DNA of 64,000 bases from Burkholderiaceae bacterium (GTDB lineage Bacteria > Pseudomonadota > Gammaproteobacteria > Burkholderiales > Burkholderiaceae_E): NCBI GenBank assembly GCA_016710525.1, contig JADJVQ010000037.1:7357-71356 (forward strand). The letters are read 5' to 3'. The position numbers and the translations under genes are program-made. The notes below the pieces were generated by a model. That model saw only the letters and a program-made list of their open reading frames with translations, did no database searches and was not told where the DNA came from. Positions 8,601 to 16,243 of this stretch are shown here, piece by piece; the first letter of the stretch is position 1; the number at the start of each line of letters is the position of its first letter.

Positions 8601-9890
8601 ACGCAGGCCCTCCCCCGCCCTGACCACCGGCAGTTCCATGTCGAAGTGGTCGCCACCGCCATTGAGCGCCTCTTCCAGCGAATCGAGCGCCCGCTGCCGG
8701 GCGGGTTCGGGCACCAGCTGAAACATCGTCCCGACCGACTGCCCGGTTTCTTCGGAAGGCAACCCGAGCAGGCTGCCCGCCTTGTGGTCGCGCACCAGCC
8801 GCCCGCTGTGCAGATCGAGTTCGAAGAAGTACGCCCGGGCCGCCGCGACCGCCTGGTCGGCGCGGCGCAGCGCCTCTTCCATGCGTGCCCTCAGCGTCAT
8901 GTCGTCGGTAAGATCGGCGAGCACGCCGACGATGCGCTTGGGCGTCTCGTTGCGCGCCTGATCGACCTCGCAGCTCAGCCAGCGCACCGCCCCCGAGCGG
9001 TCGCGCACGCGGTAACGCAATTGCATCGGCCCGCGGGTCTTCAGCCACTGTCTGACACGGGCCATGACCGGTTCACGGTCGGGCTCGAGGATGCACGCCG
9101 TCCATTGCTCGCCGCTGATCTGCGTGCCACCGCCGGGCAGGCCGAGCAGTTCGAGGGTGCGCTCGTCGACGACCGCGACCGACACCTCGGGATCGAATTC
9201 CCAGACACCGTAGCGCCCGGCGCGCAGCGCCAGTTCGAGCCGGATCTGCGCCTCGGCCGCACCGTCGGCGCGCGCCTGGCGGGCCAGCGCCTCGCTGGCC
9301 GAACGGTGCGCCAATGCCACGTAGCGCCGCAGACCCAGCGCCAGCAGCAGCAGCATGATCATCAGTTCGGCCAGGACCCAGGCCTGGCTGTAGGGAGCCA
9401 GACGGACCGCCACGCCACTTTGCATCTCGTGGCGCGCCAGCAGCAGGCCGATGACGCCGACACCGGCTCCGTAGCCAAGCGCCATGCGGGCCCCGAACAC
9501 GAACGCGATGAAAACCAGCGGGATCGTGAGCAGCAGCATCTGGACCGCCTGCACGGTCTGGATCGCGAGCGCCAGCAAGGCCCCCATCGCGATCGAGCCG
9601 CCCACGAAGATCCAGGCCAGTGCGCGCTCGGACAGCCAGCGGACCGCCCAGCGCAGCAGCAAGAGGAAGGCGCAGAAACCGAGGCCGATCAGGGTGGTGC
9701 GGTAGCTCGAGGCCAGGCCCAACAGCCAGGTCGTCACCACGCCGAAGCAGCCGAATGCGGCAAACATGCCCAGGGTTTCGCGCGCCAGGACGCGAATCTC
9801 GCCAGCGGGCAGCGTGTATTCCGACGGATCGAACAGCCGCACCAGCGACCGACCGTACGATCCGACCCTATCCCACAGGCGAGCCAACAA
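5622..9890 (-). CDS. Multi-PAS hybrid sensor histidine kinase with receiver and Hpt domains
   Basis: 1422 aa. Order: N-terminal block of membrane helices (about 30-200), then about four PAS/PAC repeats (about 215-715) recognisable by repeated WDITED/VLADLTDD/MNMDVTES endings. A HisKA domain follows (SHEIRTPMNAIIGMT, about 745) with a HATPase (NLVSNAIKF, DSGVGM, GGTGLGLSICRRLASLMQGE). A degenerate receiver-like segment (about 967-1067) precedes a complete receiver (VLLVEDNDLNR, VLMDVHMPLMDG, TKPV). The C-terminal Hpt has RLAHTLKGSV with His1351. This is a full intramolecular phosphorelay. A Gln-Thr-Ala repeat links receiver and Hpt. The start appears to be TTG at 9890, with weak RBS support, so the N-terminus may differ. 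No response regulator gene is adjacent. Confidence 0.9.
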   Translation of the reverse strand: MLARLWDRVGSYGRSLVRLFDPSEYTLPAGEIRVLARETLGMFAAFGCFGVVTTWLLGLASSYRTTLIGLGFCAFLLLLRWAVRWLSERALAWIFVGGSIAMGALLALAIQTVQAVQMLLLTIPLVFIAFVFGARMALGYGAGVGVIGLLLARHEMQSGVAVRLAPYSQAWVLAELMIMLLLLALGLRRYVALAHRSASEALARQARADGAAEAQIRLELALRAGRYGVWEFDPEVSVAVVDERTLELLGLPGGGTQISGEQWTACILEPDREPVMARVRQWLKTRGPMQLRYRVRDRSGAVRWLSCEVDQARNETPKRIVGVLADLTDDMTLRARMEEALRRADQAVAAARAYFFELDLHSGRLVRDHKAGSLLGLPSEETGQSVGTMFQLVPEPARQRALDSLEEALNGGGDHFDMELPVVRAGEGLRFFRTLGQIERDAQGKALRIYGMNMDVTESRRARRDLERITQRFELAAEAGGLGLWEFDLKSQTVVQTAIGVRLFDLPSLDPVDVSWYLERILPDDRDLVESSFRRTIDGLGGFEIVYRIRVKGSVRWVRSAGRLESNDRGQPVRLAGVNWDITEDLAARERLTQANDRLGLALSAANASVWDYHSSTDVVTWDERARDLYGIDPNPIGQRLALVHPDDRAVMGAQMHRLRADPQTRSFVLDYRVGHPGRGVRWIRCIGRVERDPAAGHLHAVGIDIDVTAERTATDAIEQARQVAEAANRAKSAFLANMSHEIRTPMNAIIGMTGLAHGAVSLAQASSYAAQAHSAARSLLIVLNDVLDFSKIEAGRLDVESISFALEDVLGPVLDVAGFGAAEKRLELLFDVAADVRAEYSGDPARIGQILLNLVSNAIKFTERGFVRISVLHTQAGRLRVEVADSGVGMSAPQQAEIFKPFVQGDLSTSRRFGGTGLGLSICRRLASLMQGEVGVRSEPGQGSTFWLELPQPQAALAPLLWDPPPARVPEVVVLHSHPAACECLIEQLSHLRMTAQAVPDLDGLRAWLAAAPPASSPLALIDRRDLPTDPGSWLEGIRHLPCAPRTLLLGRRLSNMPPGEASLLVPALPSQLRQAIGADPVPAGRGARRIDGPEHSDPTTAGASVPGAFKGIDVLLVEDNDLNRALVLAILSDSGASVRIAENGIQAVEAVREKLPDVVLMDVHMPLMDGYQATAAIRALGPSGRDLPILATTADALEGDRDRTLRAGMNDHLTKPVEPARLLSALYRWTVVRRAALADVARPAEAAQTAQTAQTAQTAQTARPGAQADEPVDPARALASAQASAQTGGAPVALLDVNEGIRGCLGRASLFAQGLKIFLDVYSPVASQLAQMHLDQPKAGDPDIKRLAHTLKGSVRSLGMFALADLATRIDAELRAGATPGARHQGDLLAVLHATLARARECLDQVTAEAAAAPASPSSK
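6101..6145. repeat. 5 x 9-bp tandem repeat (coding, Q-T-A linker)
   Basis: Five exact head-to-tail copies of CCGTCTGGG inside the hybrid kinase gene. Read on the minus strand they encode a repeating Ala-Gln-Thr linker between the receiver and Hpt domains. Copy number could change by slippage without shifting the frame. Confidence 0.9.
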
Positions 9891-9956
9891 GATCCGATCC
9901 CCGTTCCACGTTGCCCGGGCTTACCGCCGTCGCCCGGCCCCGCACGACACTCGGCA

Positions 9957-9972
9957 TGCGAAATGTTTCGCA
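9957..9972. promoter_or_regulatory. 16-bp palindrome in the hybrid kinase/hmgA divergent region
   Basis: TGCGAAA (9957-9963), TG, TTTCGCA (9966-9972): perfect 7-bp arms with a 2-base centre in the 262-bp gap between two divergent genes. Short, AT-richer perfect dyads like this are typical of operator sites in GC-rich DNA. No regulator gene is adjacent. The rest of the gap is GC-rich with no clear promoter. Confidence 0.4.
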
Positions 9973-10152
9973 GCGCGGAGATCAGTCTACCAAAGCAGGG
10001 CGGCGCGACCCGCGCCCCGGTCTCGGGATCCGGACGGCCAGCCGGAGTCACGCGCCGGGCCCGGTCGGGCGCGCCTGCCGCGCGCGCCCGGCGGCCGCTC
10101 TAGCGCTACCATAGACGATCGACACGAGCGCCGATCCCAGGAGGACCAGCAC

Positions 10153-11529
10153 ATGGCCGCGGTGATGCAATCGGGAACGCCTGCGGGGGGAACGCCTGCG
10201 GACGCGGGCGGCGCGCCGCACGAGTACCAGGGCGGCTTCGGCAATCAGTTCGCCAGCGAGGCGCTGCCCGGCGCGCTGCCGCGCGGGCGCAATTCGCCCC
10301 AGCGCTGCGCCTACGGGCTGTATGCCGAACAGATCTCGGGAACGGCATTCACCGCGCCCCGTTCGCACAACCGCCGAAGCTGGATGTACCGGCTGCGCCC
10401 CGGCGCGGTTCACGAGCCCTTCGAGCCGATCCCGCATCCGGGAATCGTGTCCGAGTTCTCGCAGGCGCTCACCCCGCCCAACCCGCTGCGCTGGAGCCCG
10501 CGGCCGTTGCCGGCGGCACCGACCGACTTCCTGTCGGGCTGGACCACGCTCGGTGGTCACGGCGACCCCGGGTCGCAATCGGGCTGCGCGATTCACCTGT
10601 ACGCGGCCAATCGCTCGATGCGAGACCGCTATTTCAGCAACAGCGACGGCGAACTGCTGATCGTGCCGCAACTCGGGCGCCTGCGGATCGCCACCGAGCT
10701 CGGTGTGCTCGACCTCGAACCGCTCGAAATCGGGCTGATTCCCAGGGGTCTGCGCTTTCGGGTCGAGCTGCCCGATTGCCGCGACGAGGGCGGCACGCTG
10801 GACGGTGCTCGCGGGTATATCTGCGAGAACTACGGCGCGCCGTTCCAACTGCCGGACCTGGGTCCGATCGGCTCCAACGGGCTGGCCAATCCGCGCGACT
10901 TTCTCACCCCCTGCGCCGCGTTCGAAGACCGCGAGGGTTCGTTCGAACTGGTCAACAAGTTCCTGGGCGGGCTGTGGTCGGCGCGCATCGGGCATTCGCC
11001 GCTCGATGTGGTGGCCTGGCATGGCAACCACGCGCCGTGCAAGTACGACCTGCGCCGCTTTAATGCGATCGGATCGATCAGCTTCGACCATCCCGATCCG
11101 TCCATCTTCCTGGTCCTGCAGTCGCCCTCCGACACGCCGGGCACCGATGCCATCGATTTCGTGATCTTCCCGCCTCGCGTCCTGGCGATGGAGAACACCT
11201 TCCGGCCACCCTGGTTCCATCGCAATGTCGCCAGCGAGTTCATGGGGCTGATCCAGGGCGTCTACGACGCCAAGGCCGAGGGGTTCCTGCCGGGCGGCGC
11301 CTCGCTGCACAATTGCATGGCCGGCCACGGGCCGGATGCCGACACCTTCCTCAAAGCCAGCCAGGCCGACACCAGCCAGCCGCAATACATCCGCGACACC
11401 ATGGCTTTCATGTTCGAAACCCGCCTGCCGATCCGCACGACCGCGTCGGCGCTGGCCTCGCCCGAGCTGCAGGCGGGCTATGCGCAATGCTGGCAGGGAC
11501 TGCGAAAGCAGTTCACCGGTCGGCCGTGA
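10153..11529 (+). CDS. hmgA: Homogentisate 1,2-dioxygenase
   Basis: 458 aa from the ATG at 10153, with AGGAGG (10139-10144) ideally placed. It cleaves the homogentisate ring to maleylacetoacetate in tyrosine/phenylalanine breakdown and needs Fe(II). Hallmarks: N-terminal YQGGFGNQFASEALPGALP and QISGTAFTAPR. The iron ligands are visible as His and Glu in WFHRNVASEFMG and His in SLHNCMAGHGPD. Length is standard for the family. The usual partner fumarylacetoacetase is not in the window; instead a broken FAD monooxygenase gene follows 88 bases later. The cupin-fold enzyme is cytosolic. Regulation may involve the dyad at 9957, but that is speculative. Confidence 0.96.
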   Translation: MAAVMQSGTPAGGTPADAGGAPHEYQGGFGNQFASEALPGALPRGRNSPQRCAYGLYAEQISGTAFTAPRSHNRRSWMYRLRPGAVHEPFEPIPHPGIVSEFSQALTPPNPLRWSPRPLPAAPTDFLSGWTTLGGHGDPGSQSGCAIHLYAANRSMRDRYFSNSDGELLIVPQLGRLRIATELGVLDLEPLEIGLIPRGLRFRVELPDCRDEGGTLDGARGYICENYGAPFQLPDLGPIGSNGLANPRDFLTPCAAFEDREGSFELVNKFLGGLWSARIGHSPLDVVAWHGNHAPCKYDLRRFNAIGSISFDHPDPSIFLVLQSPSDTPGTDAIDFVIFPPRVLAMENTFRPPWFHRNVASEFMGLIQGVYDAKAEGFLPGGASLHNCMAGHGPDADTFLKASQADTSQPQYIRDTMAFMFETRLPIRTTASALASPELQAGYAQCWQGLRKQFTGRP

Positions 11530-11617
11530 GCGCCATCTCGACCGCGCCCACCACACCCGGTCGCACGGCCTTGCCGCCGCGCGCCAGGTCGCCGGGATCA
11601 CCGCCGAATGAGCCTCG

Positions 11618-12903
11618 ATGCAAACCGACATCGACCTGGTGATCATCGGCGCCGGCATTGCCGGACTGACCCTCGCCCTCGAACTGCACCGTATCGGCAT
11701 CCGCTGCCAAGTCCTCGAATCGACACCGACCCTGCGTCCGCTGGGCGTCGGGGTGAACCTGCTCCCCATGCCACGGTGCACCTCGAGCGCCTGGGCGTGC
11801 TGCCGGCCTTGCAGTCGACCGCCGTCGACATCCGCGAATCGGTCTTCTTCAACCGGTTCGGCCAGCTCGTCTATCGCGAACCCGCCGGCCTGTTCGCCGG
11901 CAACGCAGGGCCTCAGCTGTCGATCCATCGCGGCCATCTGCAGCAGATCCTGGCGGCCTCGGTCCAGGCTCGGCTGGGGGATGGTGCGATCGCCACCGGC
12001 CACCAGGTGCTGTCGGTCGACACTACGGACCAGGGGGTGAGCGTCCACAGCTGCGACCCCGCCGGGCGGGCCCTGCCTTGCGTTCGCGGCCGGCTCGCCA
12101 TCGCGTGCGACGGCATCCATTCCGCGATCCGCCGCCAGCTGAATCCGGGCGAAGGCGAGCCGGTCTATCGCGGCGTGCAGATGTGGCGCGGGACGACCGT
12201 GTTCCCACCGTTCCTGGGCGGTGCGAGCATGGTGCGTGCCGGCTGGCTGTCGGTCGGCAAGCTCGTGCTCTATCCGATCCGCAACAACGTCGACGGGCGC
12301 GGCGGGCAGCTGATCAACTGGGTGGTCGAACTGAACGCCGAACGCCCCCAGGAGCGGGACTGGTCGCGAACCGGCCTGCTTTCGGACTTCCTGCCCGTGT
12401 TCGAATCCTGGGTCTTCGACTGGCTCGATGTGCCGGCGCTGCTGCGCGGCAGCGCGCTGGTGCTCGAGTTCCCGATGGTCGACCAGGATCCGCTCGACAG
12501 CTGGACACTCGGCCGCACGGCGCTGCTGGGCGACGCGGCGCATCCGATGGTGCCGCGGGGGTCAAATGGCGCCGGACAGGCGATCGTCGATTGCGCGGTC
12601 CTGGCGGCCTGCCTGGCTCGCCATGGGCTGAATGAGGCGGCACTGCAGGACTACGAATCGCAACGGCTCCCGATCGCGCGCGACATCATCCTGACCAATC
12701 GCAGCCAGCCGCCCGACGCCATCCTGAGGGAGGTCCACGAGCGAACGGGCGACAAGCCCTTCGAGCGCATCGAGGACGTGATCAGCCACGACGAGATGGC
12801 CGGCATCGCCGATGCCTACCGAGCCATCACCCGCCGGGCGGTGGCCGATCCCGCCCGTTTCGCCGGCTTCGCCGGACTGGGATCACCCGACCGACCAATA
12901 TGA
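11618..12903 (+). pseudogene. FAD-dependent aromatic monooxygenase, broken by a -1 frameshift
   Basis: The start (ATG 11618) encodes the FAD-binding motif GAGIAGLTLALELHRIGI up to GVGVNLLP. The expected continuation, HATVHLERLGVLPAL onward, is in the neighbouring frame. The switch falls at the CCCC run 11764-11767; one extra C would restore a protein of about 429 aa. The downstream part has the family's second motif ACDGIHSAIRR and the GDAAHPMVPRGSNGAGQA flavin motif, so it is the PHBH/salicylate hydroxylase-like group (closest in feel to flavin-dependent oxidoreductases of the PhzS type). Everything else is well preserved, so the lesion is recent or a sequencing error. Likely cotranscribed with hmgA; substrate unknown. 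Confidence 0.8.
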
Positions 12904-12913
12904 GCCACTACGC

Positions 12914-15022
12914 ATGAGCGGACCTTTGCACCCCAGACACCAGGCAGAAACCGCCGGGCATTCCGGCCAGCCGGCTGGAGCTGTGCCGCGCCGTCCGGGC
13001 GGCTGGCTGCTGCTGCCCGCCCTGCTGGCTTGCGCGATGGCCGCGGCGCAGACGGCCGGAGAGGGGGCCAAGGGCGCGCCGGCCGGGCCGTCTGCGCCGG
13101 CGCCGGCCACCGCACCGGCTGCGGTCCAAGCACCTGCGCCGGCGCCGCCCGCGCGGGTGGCACCCGCGCCATTGGCGCCCGCACCGGCGGCGCCCGCACC
13201 AGTGGCGCCCGCACCGGTGGCACCATCACCGGCAGCACCGGCAGCAGCGCCCAGCCCAGCCCAGCCCGCGATCCCGCCACGTGCCGCCGAAGGCAAAGCC
13301 GCCGAGAGCACGCCGGCCGATAGCAGAGCGGCCGAGGCCAGGGCGGCGGAACTGAAAAAATCGGAAGCCAAGAAGGCTGACGACAAGCTGGCCGAGGCCA
13401 AGAAAGCGGAGGCCAAGAAAGCGGAAGCGAAGAAGGCCGAGGTCAAGAAGGCGCAAGCCAAGAAGGCCGAGGCAAAAAGGGCCGAGGCGAAAATGGCGGA
13501 CGCCAGGCGCGCGGAAGAAGCCCGGCCGGCGCCCCGCGAGGCACAAGGAGCCGGCTCGACACCGTCACCGGCACCCGTGGCGGTTGCGCCGGCGATACCC
13601 GCGCCCCCCGCTGCACAGGCGCCATCGGCGGTGCCGGTTCCGGCAGGCTCGCCCAAGGTGGCGCCCGCACCGGCCGTCCTGCCGGCAGCCCCGGCAAGTG
13701 CCGGCGGGGCGCAGCCTGCGCCCACCCTGGGCGCCGGCCAGCCAGTCGCGCCCCTGCTGCCTTCCACTACACCGCCCGCTGCGGCACCCGATCCCGCCGC
13801 CGTCCCGCTCACACCCTCGGATGCCCGCCATGTCTTCGACGACAGCAGGCCGCGTCTGCTGCAGCTCAAGGTGCTGTTGCGCGGCAGCGGATCGCCCGAC
13901 TCCAGCGGCTCGGGTTTCGTCGTCGACCCGTCGGGCCTGGCGGTCACCAACTACCATGTCGTCGCGTCGGCCGTGCTCGAGCCCGATCGTTACCGGCTGG
14001 GCTGGCAATCGGCCGCCGGCGTCGAGGGCGAGGCCACGGTCCTGGCCGTCGATCTGCGCAACGATCTGGCGGTGATTCATCTGGGACGGGTTCAGCCGGC
14101 GATGTTCGAACTGCGCCCGGCGCAACCCGCGCTGGCCAACGGCGACAAGCTGTATTCGATGGGCAATCCGCTGGACATCGGGTTCACCGTGTCCGAGGGC
14201 AGCTACAACGGCCGGGTCGAGCGGGGCGTGTACGACCTGCTGCATTTCACCGGCGCGCTGAACCCGGGCATGAGCGGCGGCCCGGCGGTCACGGCCGATG
14301 GCAAGGTGGCCGGCGTCAATGTCTCGCAGATGCGCGGCGGTCAGCTGGTCAACATGCTCGTGCCGGTCGCCGCCGTGCACCCGCTGCTCGCCCGGGCGCG
14401 CGCCGGCACCAAGGTCGACCGCGAGGACCTGCGCCGGCAGTTGCACGAGCACCAGGCCTATCTGGTGAGCCGCCTGACTCGCGAAGCGGGGGCCACGCGC
14501 CGCATCGGCCGATTCGAACTGCCGGTGATGCCGCCCTCGCTGACCCGGTGCGCCGGCGCGCGTTCGCCCGAGCACGAGAAGACCTATCGGCACGAGACGC
14601 TCGAGTGCCGGCTGAGCACTCACCTGAGCCTGGGCGACGGGCTGAGCGTCGGGGATGTCGCCTACGCGCTGCGCGTCGTGCGAAGCGACACGATGAGCGA
14701 GCTGCGCTTGTCGCAATGGGTGGCCAATGTCGGCGGCGAGCGCGGCGAAATGCCTGGCGGGGGCATGGCGGCAGGCGCGCTGATGAGCCCGGGACGCTGC
14801 CAGACCCGTTTCGTCGACATCCGCGGTCTGCAATACCGGCTGCGGCTGTGCACCGCCAGCTACAAGACCTGGAACGGCCTGCACGACGTGCTGGTCACCC
14901 TGAACACCCTGCCCCGCGAGGGTCAGGTGCTGATCGGACGCATGCTGTTCGACGGCGTCACCTGGGACAACGCGATGCTGCTGACCCGGCGCTACCTGGA
15001 GCAGATCCGATGGGTGTCCTAG
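12914..15022 (+). CDS. Exported trypsin-like serine protease with Pro/Ala and Lys/Ala-rich arm
   Basis: 702 aa from the ATG at 12914, 10 bases after the preceding stop. The N-terminus has PRRPGG, then a hydrophobic stretch ending LPALLAC; LLAC fits a lipobox, with Cys40 as a possible lipid anchor, although signal peptidase I cleavage after AAAQ is also possible. Residues about 50-135 and 215-300 are Pro/Ala-rich, around a TolA-like AEAKKAEAKK helix (about 150-195). The catalytic domain follows: GSGFVVDPSGLAVTNYHVV (His348), DLRNDLAVIHL (Asp384), GMSGGPAVTADGKVAG (Ser454), a complete HtrA/trypsin-2-like triad. No PDZ domain is obvious. About 200 more residues are unrecognised. It overlaps the FHA protein gene by 13 nt, suggesting coordinated function across the envelope. 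Confidence 0.82.
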   Translation: MSGPLHPRHQAETAGHSGQPAGAVPRRPGGWLLLPALLACAMAAAQTAGEGAKGAPAGPSAPAPATAPAAVQAPAPAPPARVAPAPLAPAPAAPAPVAPAPVAPSPAAPAAAPSPAQPAIPPRAAEGKAAESTPADSRAAEARAAELKKSEAKKADDKLAEAKKAEAKKAEAKKAEVKKAQAKKAEAKRAEAKMADARRAEEARPAPREAQGAGSTPSPAPVAVAPAIPAPPAAQAPSAVPVPAGSPKVAPAPAVLPAAPASAGGAQPAPTLGAGQPVAPLLPSTTPPAAAPDPAAVPLTPSDARHVFDDSRPRLLQLKVLLRGSGSPDSSGSGFVVDPSGLAVTNYHVVASAVLEPDRYRLGWQSAAGVEGEATVLAVDLRNDLAVIHLGRVQPAMFELRPAQPALANGDKLYSMGNPLDIGFTVSEGSYNGRVERGVYDLLHFTGALNPGMSGGPAVTADGKVAGVNVSQMRGGQLVNMLVPVAAVHPLLARARAGTKVDREDLRRQLHEHQAYLVSRLTREAGATRRIGRFELPVMPPSLTRCAGARSPEHEKTYRHETLECRLSTHLSLGDGLSVGDVAYALRVVRSDTMSELRLSQWVANVGGERGEMPGGGMAAGALMSPGRCQTRFVDIRGLQYRLRLCTASYKTWNGLHDVLVTLNTLPREGQVLIGRMLFDGVTWDNAMLLTRRYLEQIRWVS
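13361..13500. repeat. Coding repeat for a TolA-like AEAKK helix
   Basis: Degenerate 15-bp units of the form GAGGCCAAGAAAGCG run in tandem within the protease gene and encode an Ala/Glu/Lys helix. Such segments usually form long rigid helices spanning periplasm or wall. Confidence 0.75.
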
Positions 15023-15978
15023 GCCATCTCGAAGTCCTCGACGGCGCGGGTCACGTCCGGCAGCGCATCGCGATTCGCGAAGCGCCGTTCTCGATCGGCC
15101 GCGGCTTCGGCAACGACCTGGTGCTCGAGGATCCCCATGTGGCGGCTCATCACGCCACGCTGCAGTGCGACGCCGAAGGCCGCTGGCGCCTGCTCGATGC
15201 CGGCAGCCTGAACGGGCTGCGCGTCGAAGACCGCCAGGTCACCAGCGTGCTGCTCGACGAACCGACGCTGGTCGTGATCGGCCGCACGCCGCTGCGCTTT
15301 CGCGATGCCGAGCAGCCGGTGGCGCCGGAGCGGGCGCTGCCCGAAGACGACGAGAGCGTGCAGCGCTCGCTGTTCCTGAACCGGCTGCAGCGCTGGCCGG
15401 TCGTCGCTGCCCTGGCGCTGCTGCTGGTCGTGCTCGAAGCCGGTCATTCGTACTTCGAGAGCAGTGCCGAAACCGTCGGCTGGGAGATGGGGAGAGCGGC
15501 GGCTGAACTGCTGGGCATCTGCGCCGGATGGGGACTGGCCTGGGGACTGCTCAGCCGACTGTTCACCGGGCGCGCGCGCTTCCAGCTGCACCTGCTGATC
15601 GGCCTGGCCGGGCTGCTGGGCCTGATGGTCGCGGCCGGGCTCGTGTATGTGGCGGCCTTCGCCTTCGACCTGTCGTACGGGGCGGCGATCACCTCGGTGC
15701 TCGCCTATACCGCGCTGGGCGCCACCGTCTGGCTCCACCTGCGCGCACTCACGCCAACCCACCGGCTGGCCTGTGCGCTGGCCAGCATCGGACTGGCACT
15801 GGGCCTGAGCACCCTGGATGCCGGCAAACAGTACTACGCGACCGGCCTGCTGTTCGCCCCCACCGACCGGCTCGAGTTCCTGCCCGGCAGCTGGCGCATC
15901 AGCCGCCCCGGGACACTGGACGACTTTCTGCGCGAGGCCGGCGCGCTTGGTCCGTCGGTCGATCCGAAGACACGCTGA
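15010..15978 (+). CDS. FHA-domain protein with five predicted membrane helices
   Basis: 322 aa from the ATG at 15010, which overlaps the end of the protease gene by 13 nt. Residues about 5-95 form an FHA domain that binds phosphothreonine peptides: FSIGRGFGNDLVLEDPHVAAHHATLQ followed by LLDAGSLNGLRVED has the GR, the conserved H and the S-x-NG loop. After an acidic linker come about five hydrophobic helices (from WPVVAALALLLVVLEAG to CALASIGLALGL), so the FHA domain is probably cytoplasmic and tethered to the inner membrane. No Ser/Thr kinase or phosphatase of the FHA-partner type is adjacent. The overlap argues that this protein and the protease work together. The biological role is unknown. 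Confidence 0.8.
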   Translation: MGVLGHLEVLDGAGHVRQRIAIREAPFSIGRGFGNDLVLEDPHVAAHHATLQCDAEGRWRLLDAGSLNGLRVEDRQVTSVLLDEPTLVVIGRTPLRFRDAEQPVAPERALPEDDESVQRSLFLNRLQRWPVVAALALLLVVLEAGHSYFESSAETVGWEMGRAAAELLGICAGWGLAWGLLSRLFTGRARFQLHLLIGLAGLLGLMVAAGLVYVAAFAFDLSYGAAITSVLAYTALGATVWLHLRALTPTHRLACALASIGLALGLSTLDAGKQYYATGLLFAPTDRLEFLPGSWRISRPGTLDDFLREAGALGPSVDPKTR

Positions 15979-15991
15979 ACGACGCACGCCG

Positions 15992-16006
15992 CGACCCTCG
16001 GGGTCG
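15992..16006. terminator. Possible hairpin after the FHA gene
   Basis: CGACCC (15992-15997), TCG, GGGTCG (16001-16006) begins 13 bases after the FHA stop. The short stem makes this a weak terminator candidate. Confidence 0.35.
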
Positions 16007-16046
16007 TGGCCAAAGGCCTGGTTTTCGGGACGACTCGGCCGAATCG

Positions 16047-16065
16047 AGTATCGCCATTCGATACT
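16047..16065. promoter_or_regulatory. Inverted repeat upstream of the phospholipid operon
   Basis: AGTATCG (16047-16053), CCATT, CGATACT (16059-16065): perfect 7-bp arms and a 5-base spacer, about 180 bases before the first gene of the ynb-like operon. It is AT-richer than its surroundings and could be an operator or mRNA hairpin. I found no convincing promoter hexamers in this 265-base gap. Confidence 0.4.
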
Positions 16066-16243
16066 GCCTAGGCACCCGCCTGAAACTTTCGCCCGTATTC
16101 TGTACCTCCGGCCGAAGACTGCGCATCATGGCGTCGAAACGGCGGCGATACAAAGGAAACAGATCCGCGCTGGTCCCGCCGGCCCGCGATCCCCTACGCT
16201 TCGCATCGAACCAACCCGAACCCGCTGCGCACCGAGCCCTCCC

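Noticed and set aside
7668..10103. 811-aa ORF opposite the hybrid kinase
   Set aside because: Arg/Gln/His/Gly-rich translation without domains, fully antisense to a kinase with complete motifs; long antisense frames are expected at this G+C.
11764..11767. Programmed -1 frameshifting in the FAD monooxygenase
   Set aside because: There is no X-XXY-YYZ slippery heptamer or following pseudoknot that I can see; a simple indel explains it better.
10048..12543. 831-aa minus-strand ORF across hmgA and the monooxygenase
   Set aside because: Antisense shadow: no recognisable motifs, while the plus strand has clear catalytic residues.
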